Positions 35,520-46,639 of a DNA stretch of 64,000 bases are shown one piece after another. Origin of the DNA: Temnothorax longispinosus (taxonomy: Eukaryota > Arthropoda > Insecta > Hymenoptera > Formicidae). Location of the stretch: the NCBI RefSeq assembly GCF_030848805.1, contig NC_092363.1, forward strand, positions 14,416,600-14,480,599. The letters are read 5' to 3'. A program made the translations under genes and the position numbers. A model generated the notes under the pieces. The model searched no databases. It was not told the DNA's origin and saw nothing but the letters and a program-made list of their open reading frames with translations. Numbering within the stretch: position 1 is the stretch's first letter; each line of letters opens with the position of its first letter.

Positions 35520-36245
35520 CTACAAGAAAAAAAAATCATTACTTTTAATATAAATTCTGAATTAAATCATGAAACGCTGTTATATGATAACTTACAAATT
35601 GTATTGTATTGTGGAATGCATGCTGGACATTTCAAAATCGACACCACTATCTTTTGTGAAGTCGATATCTGAATTATCTGACGTCTGTTTCAGCCAGAAA
35701 TTTGCATTTTAATAAGTATTTCAGAAATGTAACCGTTCGTAGACAACGTAGAATCAAGCAGCAATTCTTTCTAGATATTAGAGTATCACAGAGTTAGTTT
35801 CACAAGATAAATAGATAAACGATATTCTTAATTCAAGCATGACTGATTTTAAGTACAATGATTATGAATAATTATCCTACCTTCTGAGGTTTGTAACCAC
35901 TTTATACTCCTAAACTCTTTTCACTTTCATCACAAACGTAGTTATTCAGAGTCTTTCAAACACTTCTAACAGCTCTCAATAGCATTTAGTGGGTAATTGA
36001 GCTAATTCTCTCCAAATTTCTGTTCCAATACAGATAGGCATTTACTTAACTGACCATTTAAATTCTGAGAGGGAGCGGAGCAGAACGGAGAAAGAAAGAT
36101 CAATTGAGAAAGAAAGATCAATTGAGAAAGAAGTTCAGAGAACAACGTTCAGATGGTGTTAGTGGGCGCTTACTTATTTCGCGCATGCGCACTCCATTTT
36201 AGACAACAAGAAATCAGGAGAGTTGCGCTACTGTATATACTGTGA

Positions 36246-37322
36246 CGAGATCATCGGTAAATTAAGTAACGACGCCCCGAGCGCGCCGTACCGAGGTAAC
36301 GAATCATCTTATCGCGACGCGCACTCAGGCATGTCATTGCATCTGCCTCGTATTTCGCTTCCCAACTTTTCGGGTGCTTTCCCGGAATGGGAAAATTTTC
36401 GGGGAATTTTTGAGTCACTCGTCGACAAAAACGAGTCCCTCACGAAGACTCAAAAGTTACATTACTTAAAAGCGAGCCTCTCCGGCGAGGCTGCCGTGTT
36501 AATTAATAATATTCATATTTCTGACGCGAACTACGAGGCAGCGTGGCAACTTCTTCTCGACGAGTACGATAACCGTAACGCGATTATTCACGCGCACATC
36601 CATTCTTTCGCCAATTTACCAAAAATGAAAACCGAGAATGTTCTCGAATTGAAAAAACTTCGCGATAGCGTGTCTGCGGCTCTCGCCGCTTTAACGAATC
36701 TCGAGCGTCCTGTCGATACGTGGGACGACCTCCTAGTTTACATTATATCGCAAAAGTTTAGTCCGCGAACGCGCAATGAATGGAATTTGAGGCGAGGCGA
36801 TACGGATGCATACCCCACGTACAAGGAGATTCATAACTTCATGACTCTTCGCATCCGTGGCCTCACGGATTATCCGTCGCAATTCGATTCCGCGTCGAGC
36901 AATACGCGCGGAAACAAATCTCGTACGTCGATTAATAATGTGTCGCCCGTTAAGTGCGTCCGTTGTTCCGGAAATCATAGTCTGACAAAGTGTGATAAAT
37001 TTTTAATTTTGCCGATTGAGCAGCGTCGACTCGTAGCGCGACAGCATAAATGTTGCTTCAATTGCTTGAGGACCGAGCATTATTTAAAGAATTGTCCGAG
37101 TAAAGGACGTTGCAATCGATGCCGGCAAGCTCACCATTCGCTGCTTCACAGCGAGGGTACAGCCGCAATTAATTCGCCGTCCTCCGCGCCGTCAGCTGTG
37201 GCTGTCGCCGCTGCTCCCGAGCCTCCGGCCGCGCCCTCCGCGTCCGTTCAAACCGTGCATGCTATTCGAGATGTAACGCAACCGCCTCATGTACTTCTCG
37301 CCACTGCGTATGTTAATCTAAG
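36246..37322 (+). pseudogene. gag: BEL/Pao gag, main part
   Basis: Open for over 350 codons after element 2. It has the gag domain usual for BEL/Pao (LPRISLPNFSGAFPEWENF, then LHYLKASLSGEAAVLI) and three Cys/His zinc motifs: CVRCSGNHSLTKC, CFNCLRTEHYLKNC and CNRCRQAHHSLLH. It ends in HVLLATAYVNLS, which in BEL elements runs straight into the protease. Here the TA transposon follows at 37325, and the protease is found at 21532 on the minus strand. Confidence 0.9.
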
Positions 37323-37324
37323 TA

Positions 37325-38592
37325 GGGTAAACCAGCCAGTGAATGAACGGGGTCCAGTGAATGAACAAAATCACTTATATTTTAAATATGAAAAAAATTA
37401 TGGGTCAAAGATAAATAATTTTGTGATGAAAATTAAGAGAAAAATTAACAGGTGGCGTTGAGATCAATGTCACGGTTATAAACAAAGTGTCGACTTAAGG
37501 AGAAATATTTTTATGCTTATGACGTGCAAGCTAATAAGAGGTTAATTTTGGAGAGGTTGCGATTTTACGTTTGAATAAGCGTTATAATTGATTTTCGAAG
37601 GTAAATATTGCATCATATAAGTAAAGATAGAGTCAATATTTTATTTTGTCAAACATTTTTCTGTAAATTCGTAAAAATACGCTAAATATAATGATGTCTA
37701 TTCACTGGTGTGATTTTCTAACCTTTTCCCAGTGAATGAACATGTGGGCTCTATTTTGGTAATTAAGTAGTATCTAGACAGTAATGGATAAATTGACTTG
37801 ACATTTTTAATTTTCGACATTGTTAATTAAAAAAAAAAACGTCTCTATAGCTATTATACGTATGATTCAATCCGGTACTCCCGAAAGCCGCTTACCAGGA
37901 CGAGGAGGCCGAGGATCGAGCCCGCTCTGAAGAGAATCATTTCGCTGTCACTTTAATCGTCACCGTGCATCGTCGTCTCTCACCCACGAGTCTCGACGTT
38001 ACGCGGTGCGACGGGTCCCTCGTGGTGAGGCTCGACCGCCCCGCGCTCGCGACGTAATCAAAACAATCCCGCCGCCGCTTGCCGTAAACATCGCGTTGTT
38101 CCGCGCGATGTCACCCTAACCTATAATCCGTGCCGCCAGCCGCCACTGCCGCCGACACTCGTTGTGTATGTACGTGGAGCTGTACGCGCGCACGCTTTAT
38201 AATACATAGGTTTATATGCTTTATAGTATTATTCCAGTGCAAAAATAACATTCTGTGATTATTAAAATATAATATTTAACTTTAATTATTAAGATCTATA
38301 TACATTAGTAGGTATGTATCTACATGGAATACATATGTTCATTCACTGGTAAGCAGCCGTTCATTTACTGGCAATTCTGTTCATTCACTGGTATATCGGT
38401 CCTTTTGTCACTTTTCCATTTATATTCTAAATGTTTTATTCTGAAAGCACCTTTAATATTTTTTTTAATAATCAGTATGATATATTGAATCAACTACATC
38501 GATGCTGAAAGTGATACGGATAATAATTTTATTTCACGTCTCTAATGAATAGAAGACACCGCTTATTTGTTCATTCACTGGCTGGTTTACCC
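37325..38592 (-). mobile_element. TA-target DNA transposon, non-autonomous, copy 2
   Basis: 1268 bp, TA on both sides, inverted relative to copy 1 and nearly identical to it; the differences I saw are single bases. The GC-rich core and putative signal-peptide exon are here on the minus strand. Confidence 0.92.
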
Positions 38593-38599
38593 TATGTAC

Positions 38600-40155
38600 A
38601 GATTTGATGTTGTGGTTGCTCTAACTTCCGCAAATATTGAGATATCGGGCTGTTTTTTTTTTTATCGATAGAGTATCATTCAAGAAAGGTTGGTATTGAA
38701 TTTGGCGATGATCGGTAAAGGGGTTTTTTTTTAATTTTGAATTTTTTTTAAAATGTCCGTGGTTGCTATAACTTTCGCAAATATTGAGATATCGGGCTTA
38801 ATTTTTTTTAAATCGATAGAGTATCATTTAAGGAAGATTGGTATTGAATTTGGCGATAATCGGTAAAGGGGTTCTTTTTTAAAAAATTTTTGAATTTTTT
38901 TAGAAATGCCCGTGGTTGCTCTAATTGTAAATTTTGAAATATTGCGCTATTTCTAATTTTATTATATTCTTCAGTTTTTTCTACCTCTATTTCATATATA
39001 ATTCTTTAAGATTTGGCGAATATCGATAAAGGATCGAGTTACCGATTTCTGCTCAAAAAGTTACATGTATAAGTTTGTAAATGTAATTTTATAAAGTATC
39101 AAAAAAGTTGGTATTTTGAATTTGGCGATAATCGGTAAAAGGATTCTTTCTTTATAAAATTTTGAATTTTTTGAGGATCGGTGAAGGAGTTACCGATTTT
39201 TGTCTAAAAAGTGGACAAGTTATACATGTAATCTCTATATATAGAGTATCATTAAAGAAAGATTGTTCTGAGTTTGGGAAGGATCGGTGAAGGGATTACC
39301 GATTTCTGCTTAACCCGTTGACTGTGTATGACGGCTATAGCCGCAACGTAAAAAAAACAAAGTAAAACTTTCTGAATTTGCTTGAAACTTGTTACTCGGG
39401 AGTTTCTGGGGTCGCTGATTACGAATCCGAAGTCAGATGTACAAAATTCAAAATGGCGGATCCAATATAGCGGATCAAAATTACCAAAAAAGGTCTGATT
39501 TTTATGAAATTTGGTACCCTTATGTTTTTTGGGTCTCTAAATCCGAATATGAAGTCAGATTTTCAAAATTCAAAATAATAATAATAAAATTCCGTCTATT
39601 TTTTGTAATTTTGATCCGCCATATTGGACCCGCCATTTTGAATTTTGTAAATCTGACATCATATTCGGATTCAGAGACCCAAAAAACATAAGGGTATCAA
39701 GTTTCATAACAATTCGATAAACTTTTTTTTCAACACACTTTTGGCCCAAATAGTAAAATTCTCTTACACAGCCAATGGGTTAAAAGAATCTTTTTACCGA
39801 TTATCGCCAAATTCAATACCAATTTTTTTAAATGATACTTTATATAAAATTACATGTATAACTAATACATGTTACTTTTAAGCAAAAATCGGTAACTCTT
39901 GCACCGATTCTCGCCAAATTCAATACCTTTCTTAAATGATACTTTATCCATCAAATAACTTACACATTTTTTAAGCAGAAATCGGTAACCCTTTCACCTC
40001 GCAAAATTCAAAACAATCTTCTTTTAATAATACTCTATATAAAATTACATGTACATCTTATACACTTTTTAAGCAGAAATCGGTAATTTCTTCACCGATC
40101 CTCGCTAAATTAAATAACAATCTTCCTTTAATGATACTCTATCCATCAAATAACT
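38600..40155. repeat. fold-back repeat region (TTGGCGATAATCGGTAAAGG units)
   Basis: 38614-39309 holds several direct copies of a unit with GTTGCTCTAACTTCCGCAAA, GAGTATCATT and TTGGCGATAATCGGTAAAGG. After a nested element, 39784-40155 holds the same motif inverted (TACCGATTATCGCCAA). More inverted units follow at 41271-41420. Related sequence occurs in the Helitron tail near 54520. Non-coding. Confidence 0.65.
39314..39779. mobile_element. TTAA-flanked MITE
   Basis: 466 bp between TTAA (39310-39313) and TTAA (39780-39783). Imperfect inverted ends CCCGTTGACTGTG / CACAGCCAATGGG. A larger internal inverted repeat (CCGAATATGAAGTCAGATTT and complement) makes it a hairpin. TTAA targets are typical of piggyBac-type elements. 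Confidence 0.75.
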
Positions 40156-40276
40156 TAGGATAGATTGAGGCGAATCGGATTAATATAAGTTTTAAGACAA
40201 TTTTCGTTAGTGTTTTATTTTAAGCGAGCTATTTTATCGTGCTAATTAGTAATCCGATTTGCCTCGGTCTACCCTA
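40156..40276. mobile_element. small MITE
   Basis: 121 bp; ends TAGGATAGATTGAGGCGAAT and the imperfect complement ATTTGCCTCGGTCTACCCTA. It is nested in the fold-back repeat region. Confidence 0.7.
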
Positions 40277-40287
40277 TATATTTTTTA

Positions 40288-41262
40288 GGTAAATGTTTAC
40301 AATTAGGGCCTGACCTCCGATGACCTTGACCTTGACATATGTTGTCAAGGTCACCCTTCTGAGTGACCTTCAGAAGGTTTTAGTCGGGGGTCGCTTTTTA
40401 TTAAAAAGTTATTAACAAAAAAAAGTTTGGCGACCTCACCGATTTCAATGACCTTGATATATGTTGTCAAGGTCATGACCCCGAGTGACCTTCAGAAGGT
40501 TTTAGCCGTCGCTCGTTATTCGTTAAAAAGTTATTAACAAAAAAAGTTTGGAAAATACGTAGTTTAGATGACGCGCTTTACAAGTATTTAACTGTTTAAA
40601 GCGCGTCACTAATCTACATAGGTTAGATGACGCGCTTTAACAGTATTTAATTGTTTAAAGCGCTTCAACTAACCCATGCGTAAACCATTTCGGGGCTACC
40701 GCACCTCCCCCGAAAGCAGGGGGGGTGTGGGTGAACCTCGGTTCGTGTGAAAAGTGTATGCGTGAACTATTTCGGGGCTACCGCACCTCCCCCGAAAGCA
40801 GGGGGGGTGTGGGTGAACCTCGGTTCGCGTGGAAAGTGTATGCGTGAACTTTTCATGCGTGGAAAGTTAATATGCGAGATGCCACATGGGTTAGATGACG
40901 CGCTTTAAAAGTATTCAACTGTTTAAAGCGCGTCATCTAACCCATGTAAGTATTCTCTGCTTTAACAAAAAGACTTTAATTTATCAACAATTTACTGCTT
41001 TAAATGTTGTGTTTTGGTAAAGCAGCGACTTTCTCGCGAAATAAAGTATTCTCTGCTTTAAAGAAAAACGTAATATTAGTCGTTTATGCCTCTCAGTACT
41101 TAAAATAACTGCTATATTTTCGAAACTTTTTTTGTTTATAACTTTTTAATAAGAAGCGACCCCCGACTAAAATCTTCTGAAGGTCACTCAGGAGGGTGAC
41201 CTTGACAACATATGTCAAGGTCAAAGTCATCGGAGGTCAGGCCCTAATTGTAAACATTTACC
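40288..41262. mobile_element. non-autonomous element with 135-bp TIRs and 8-bp duplication
   Basis: The arms 40288-40425 and about 41125-41262 are inverted copies beginning GGTAAATGTTTACAATTAG. ATTTTTTA flanks both sides (40280-40287 and 41263-41270). An 8-bp duplication fits hAT or P-like transposition. No ORF; the interior is filled with hairpins and a tandem duplication. Confidence 0.88.
40563..40943. repeat. three related hairpins flanking an 84-bp tandem duplication
   Basis: Hairpins at 40563-40615, 40621-40674 and 40890-40943 all pair GATGACGCGCTTTA with TTTAAAGCGCGTCA-like sequence around a loop containing AGTATT-AACTG. Between the second and third, a GC-rich unit (TTTCGGGGCTACCGCACCTC ... 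GTGGGTGAACCTCGGTTCG) occurs twice, at 40676-40759 and 40760-40843, each with its own CCCCCGAAAGCAGGGGG stem. Confidence 0.75.
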
Positions 41263-41415
41263 ATTTTTTAGGCAGAAATCGGTAACCCTTTTACTAATCT
41301 TCGCCAAATTCAAAACAACCTCCCTGATACCTTATATATAAGATTACATGTATGACTTGTACACATTTTAGGCAAAAATTGGTAACCCCTTCACCGATCA
41401 TTGCCAAATATTTTT

Positions 41416-41600
41416 GTTACGTCGTCTAACTTTTCCGATTTTGACTTGAATTTTATTGCAATATTTGTAACGTCGTCTAACTTTTCCGATTCTGACTTAA
41501 GTTTTTTGCGACATTGAAGATGGTCCGATAAAGGTCCGAAACGTTTGTTGTTATTATTATTTGAATTAATACAGAATTTTTAACATTAACAACCTTGTTA
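41416..41600. repeat. duplicated segment and LINE-like 3' tail remnant
   Basis: A roughly 35-base segment (ACGTCGTCTAACTTTTCCGA) occurs at 41416 and 41468. It is followed by GTCCGATAAAGGTCCGAAAC and a TTATTATTATTTGAAT tail, which looks like the 3' end of an insect LINE. Weak evidence. Confidence 0.35.
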
Positions 41601-42114
41601 CGGCTCGGTACTCCTTTTTTCTTGATTGATTTTCACAAACTATTAATTATTTTAATAATAAAGAATTTATTTCTACTAATTACCAATTTGCAAAAAAAAT
41701 TAATTTATTTTCGCATAAATACTAATTTTCACGTAACTAGACATTTTTTTCTGATAAATTACCAATTTTTTTAGTAATGCGAATTTACTTTTACATAAAT
41801 GTTATTAATTTTTACGTAATTAGTAATTTTTTGCGACTAATTACTAATATGCTAATTCAATATTTAAGTAAATATGTAGAATAACGGCACCCTCTCCGAT
41901 TCTTTTGAAATTTTCAAATTTTGTGCATTTTGGGTAGTAAAAAAGATTCTCAGAAGGAAAATTGTCGCTTATGTTCCGTTTGTTTATAATTATTACTTAA
42001 AATATCACGATGTAGGCAAGTAAAGAAATAATAATTTATAAATATATATTTCGCTGCTTTTACTATTAGATTATATGTTATTTATAATTTTATTCAATTA
42101 TATATTTTAAAGGG

Positions 42115-43872
42115 GGACAAATGGCTAAGGGGTGCTCAGTGGTTGCGCATATTGTCGAGAGATGCGTAGCAATAAATCACTGGAAGCGCACTTGGGATGT
42201 AAAGTACATGCTTACAAACCTAGCAAGTCCTACTTCTATTTCCGAGTAGTGCTCCCTGGGTAAAACTGGTAGAACTCGGCTAAGGTATGGCAACCCCTAC
42301 AGAAGAGTCCCTAATCCCTGGTCCTCCAGGTTTGGGGTTGGGCGCTAGGCTAAGCCTGATCCGTCAAACCAACTTGTTAAGAAACCAGAAACTCGGCCTC
42401 GGATGGGACGGTCACAACGGCGACGACTCGGATTACGTAATATAGCACTGAGAATAGGAACGTAAAACGTAAGAACCCAGTACGAGACAGCAGCAACTAA
42501 AAGCCTGGTAGAAGAGATGACAAAATGTGGAGTCCAGATCCTAGCAATCCAAGAGACAAGGTGGAAAGAAAATAGCACCATGAGAATAAGGGACTATGAT
42601 TTCTTCCACAGTAGAGGTCAGAGACACTTCCTCGGAGTGGGTTTTGTGGTACACTGAAGTGTTTCCACTGAAGTGTCTCAAAAGTTAGTCTCTTCATAGG
42701 ATCCTTGTTCCAGCATTCCAGCATGATATTATAAAGCGTGTCGGGACAGCCGGGTGGACACGGCATTCTATAGCCATGTTCCACCTGATGAAGAACCTTG
42801 GCGTTCGTCATACCTGGATAAGGTATTCTGCCGTACGTGACCAATTCGGTAAAAAGAATGTCAAACGACCATACGTCGGATTTAATACTGAATTTGCTGT
42901 AGTTGGCAGCTTCGGGAGCGGTCCACTTGATAAGAAAACGCGCTCCTATTCTAGCCTCGTATTTGTCCTCTTTGATAAGCCTAGCCAAGCCGAAGTCTGC
43001 GATTTTTACAACATTTCCGTCTGCTACGAGAACGTTACGGGCGGCCAAGTCTCGATGAATGTAATTCTGTGATTCTAAGTACGCCATACTGGCTGCTATT
43101 TGCGCGGCCATGTTGATCAGTTGCTGCAATTTTAGGCCTCTACCTTTTCCTTGTAAATATTCCAGTAAACTGCCGTTCTTCATCAATTCTGTGATGATGT
43201 AAATCGGTTCCTCCATCGTGCACACAGCGTACAATTGAATTAGCTTGGCGTGTCGGAGTTTCTTCATGATTTACGCCTCGGCGAGGAAGTCCTTCGGGTC
43301 CATGGTGCCCGGCTTGACCGAGACAATATAATGGAGTTTCGACCGATCAGTGACAGAATGTGTGCTATCAGAATAAAAACCAGATTCTTTAATCTTAGTC
43401 TGATCAACGTGCACGCGGAAACAGAGGAAAAGGAAGACCCTATCAAAGACTCCTTCTATAATATAATACACTGGAACGGGCATATAATACGATCCCGTCT
43501 AATGATATTAAAATGGTGCTGGGAGAGTTAAACGCTAAAATCGGAAGAGAAGTAATATACCGCCCGATCATAGGGAAGGAGAGCTTACACGCAGAGTCAA
43601 ACAATAACGGCTTTCGAGTGATAGATTTTGCGACTAGCAGGAATATGAGAGTCAGCTCAACGTACTTCCCTAAGAAAAACATACATAAGGGAACATGGAA
43701 CTCACCGGATGGCTTAACGTGCAACCAGATTGACCATGTACTAATAGAGAAAAGAGGAGCATCCAGCGTACTACAAGTAAGAACGTACAGGAAAGCAAAT
43801 ATGGAGTCAGACCATTTCCTTGTAGGAATCAAGTTCCGGTGCCGTATGTCGAGCAGGCAGACAAAGAGCTGA
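42115..43872 (+). pseudogene. LINE (RTE-like) endonuclease fragment, interrupted
   Basis: Left part 42115-42661: non-coding leader, then endonuclease-like residues NVRTQYET and GVQILAIQETRWKENSTM, with an in-frame TAA just before NVRT. Right part 43316-43872: MEFRPISDRMCAIRIKTRFFNLSLINVHAETEEKED, then LNAKIGREV and NQIDHVLIEKR ... ESDHFLVGIKF, the closing motifs of apurinic-type endonucleases. A kinase pseudogene splits the two. No reverse transcriptase follows, so the copy is truncated. Confidence 0.8.
42662..43315 (-). pseudogene. Src-family tyrosine kinase fragment, intronless (Src42A-like)
   Basis: 218 codons on the minus strand covering the kinase domain from KPGTMDPKDFLAEA to TFETLQWK. 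HRDLAARN, ADFGLAR and APEAANYS are present, so the family is clear, and it resembles insect Src42A. It is not functional. It lacks the SH3, SH2 and ATP-lysine regions. AEA is followed by TAA (43271-43273) where Gln is expected. The activation-loop Pro of FPIKW is Leu, and the Gly of SFGIL is Asp. No introns, no poly(A). It lies antisense inside a LINE. Confidence 0.88.
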
Positions 43873-46204
43873 ATACAATTATAATTAGTATAATGCCTGT
43901 ATATAGGTGCCTATATATATAAAAACTTTTTTACTTTCTGTCTTTAATATTTATTTTTAATTATTTAACTTTTTTATTTAATTTAATTACCGAATTTAAA
44001 AAGTAATGGCAAACACGGCAGGTTTGTCTATAATTTTAGATAGGTGAGCGACAGAAAGAGAGTTTCTTTGAAGTCAATTTTGTCTGTATTATGTGTAGTT
44101 ATCTTTACAAAAAAAGAAAATATGTTGATGTAAAAGAAATTGAAAGTAACTAAAAAGTTTTTACATTAGTTGATATGAAAGCAAACCAAATCAGTAATCT
44201 GTCCTAAAGATAGAATAGAAAATAAATGAACTGAAATAAAAAACCAGATCTTACAAGACGGAATTACGATGTCTGGATTACTGATTGAATGTGAGTCCAA
44301 ATGTTTACTGAAACGTAATACCGATTATGACAAAAAAAGCATTAATGTCTATAAGATCGGTTCTTGGGCTAGAATTTCAAGCCAGAGCCACAAGAATGAA
44401 AGTAATTCTCAGATCTCAAGACGAATATGAACTCTAGCAGAGGCCCTTGTACTTTTTTGACTAATGTCTGTCTTCAAATATGGCGTCCCAATGAGAATCT
44501 CTTAAAGTGATTGGGCCATCAGAGCATGTCAAAGAAATAAATCCGAATTAAAAATATGTTATAAAGAAAACCTAAATACGCTTAAATTTGCAATTTTGAG
44601 AATATTTGACGTCTAGTTTTTGAGATATTAAATCTCAAAGTTGGCATTTTTAACATAGGTTTTATGGGAAATTGTATCGAAAACATACATTTTTCGAAAA
44701 TTTCACTCACTATCTGTAAAGAAACAAGTTCAAAAATAACTGAAAATAACATTATTTGATTCTTCTAGCACTTGTTAAGTATAAGACAAAACGACGTTGA
44801 CGTGTAATAAGGCCAAAAATTCAATCAAAAGTTAATGAATTATCGCGTTTCTTGTCGGCCTTTCGATCAGCTGTACGCGACGTGAACATGTGGCAACGCC
44901 GCGCCGTGTAGTGTTTTCTTTCCACAGCACTATTCTTTTGCAAGCAAATCTTCTGTTATCGAAATTGTTTGTTACCTTCCATTATTTTTCAACATAAACA
45001 CAATACATAACCCCACTCAAACACATGGCACTGGCATGATAGCTGTCTAACAGCGAAGAGATGCAATGTCGCGACATTTCTCTTGTACGAATGTCAACTG
45101 AAGTCAAATTTTGAACTGTTTACATTTATCAGTAGATAAATTGATACATAATCGAATAAAAAGTTACATTATAAAACCAGTAATTATACAAGTGTCTAGA
45201 ATATATCCATAAAAATGGTTTTTCTTAAAATAAAATTTAGGCCTTATATTGACTCATATGGTACTAGCCGAATCACCTTAAGGGCCTCGCTCGCTGGATC
45301 GGATTCCTCGCCTCGATCCTCCCTCTCGGACGCTAGCTGCCGCAGCTCTCTCTTTCCTGGCGGTGAGCTCTCCCTGGTGATCCGACTCTCGCTCGGTTGG
45401 TCTCCAGAACACGCGCCGCAACGATCAATCCGTCAAGAAAGAGGTAACGGACTCGACACGTTCGAAGAAACGCAAGCAAGTGCGGCCACGAGTAAGGGAG
45501 GAGGTGGGGACTCTTTGAGAGTGGCAACTCGCGCGTTGCGCCATCTAAAGTAAAAAGGTTGGGCGTTGTAAAACGCGAAAAGAATTCGAGTGCAATATCT
45601 GAACAAATTATTTAATTTTTAATAATTCCAATTATTAATATTTATTTCCATAATTAAACTTATTTTTTATTTTGATAAATGTAAATACAAATATCTTATT
45701 GTATTAATATTTAATATTAATAATTTAATTAGTTGCTTAATTTAACTTCTGGTTTAATAAATGAACGGATGCAGTACTGAAAATGTACCTATTATATATA
45801 ATATTTTAATTTTTAAAATTCTCAAATTACAAACAGGAATGTTGTGACTTTTACAGTTATAAAGTAACTAATTAATGGAAATGGAAGCCTAAAAAGATTA
45901 ATATTGTAACGCAATTATTATAATAATGCTCAAATCATAAAATATTTACATTATCCATGTCTGCCAATACAATATAATTTTTTATTCATATTGCATTCTA
46001 TATAATGGCAATGTTATTATATTTTTAATCTAACTTCTTTTTCATATTGTTTAAAAGTTATAAAATTGAAGCAGGGTATATTCATACATGCAAACCAGTT
46101 TATTTAATTGTGACCAGCTAGCCTAATCCACTGTGAAGTGCTCTTAAAAAAATAAAACATAATAAAAATTAACATTACATTATACAGCTTTGAAATCTAA
46201 CTTT
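43873..46204. other. intergenic, no supported gene
   Basis: AT-rich. A GC-rich island at about 45280-45560 contains a 112-codon frame (45215-45553) with low-complexity Ser/Arg-rich sequence and no domain I recognise; it may be incidental. Confidence 0.5.
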
Positions 46205-46626
46205 TAAGTAAAAAAATAATATTTTTACCTAGTACACATTTTGAATTAATGTCATAATGAAGGTTGCTTCTATTTCCGGATTCAGAAATATGAGTTTTGC
46301 TCGTAATGACCTTATTCAACAGCAAACATTTGTGACATCTAATAATTAGTTCTGATGCTAACTCTTCATATATCTCAGTCTCCAGAAATTGTAGCGATAA
46401 TACTTCTTTACATGAGATGTACCACAGTTGTTCACCTAAACATTTCAATTCAACGATACGTCGGTCCATGCATAATCTCTGGAACCTCTGGAACACTTTC
46501 TTCAGCATTCTCAATATTTTCTTTCACTGGATTTTTTGTTCTTTTATACCCATTCTTCTGTTGCGCAAGTCTTTTCTTATATTGTTTTTTAGTAGCGATT
46601 TTTCCTTTCCATCGATACATTTTTTG
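46205..46626 (-). pseudogene. Mutator-like transposase N-terminal remnant
   Basis: Minus-strand reading starts MYRWKGKIATKKQYKKR, continues through EESVPEVPEIMHGP, shifts frame by one base, then reads RRIVELKCLGEQLWYISCKEVLSLQFLE and ELIIRCHKCLLLNKV, ending in KCVLG before GTAAAAA, a possible splice donor. This pattern with paired Cys recalls the N-terminal exon of Mutator-like transposases that I associate with ant genomes; the assignment is from memory. No catalytic exons are seen nearby. Confidence 0.5.
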
Positions 46627-46639
46627 TGCGATAATTGCG

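Larger units (their letters stand above)
32836..36245 (-). mobile_element. P-like DNA transposon, element 2 (3.4 kb), non-autonomous
   Basis: Its ends start TCACAGTATATACAGTAG, the same as element 1, but the subterminal sequence differs (AAAATGGAGTGCGCATGCGC). The duplication CGAGA flanks it (32831-32835 and 36246-36250). It has no transposase. It contains MITE B and, on the minus strand, a set of exon-like pieces with splice sites from an unrelated gene. CTCTGAACTTCTTTCTCAAT-type sequence near both ends extends the inverted repeats. Transposition could be served by an element 1-type enzyme. Confidence 0.9.

Noticed and set aside
40563..40943. CRISPR-like array of spaced repeats
   Set aside because: The repeats are hairpins of unequal spacing inside a eukaryotic TIR element.
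42497..43267. Working Src-family kinase gene
   Set aside because: Truncated at both ends, in-frame stop, conserved residues changed, and embedded in a LINE.
45215..45553. 112-codon ORF in a GC-rich island
   Set aside because: Low-complexity Ser/Arg content, no domain, no splice signals that tie it to a gene.
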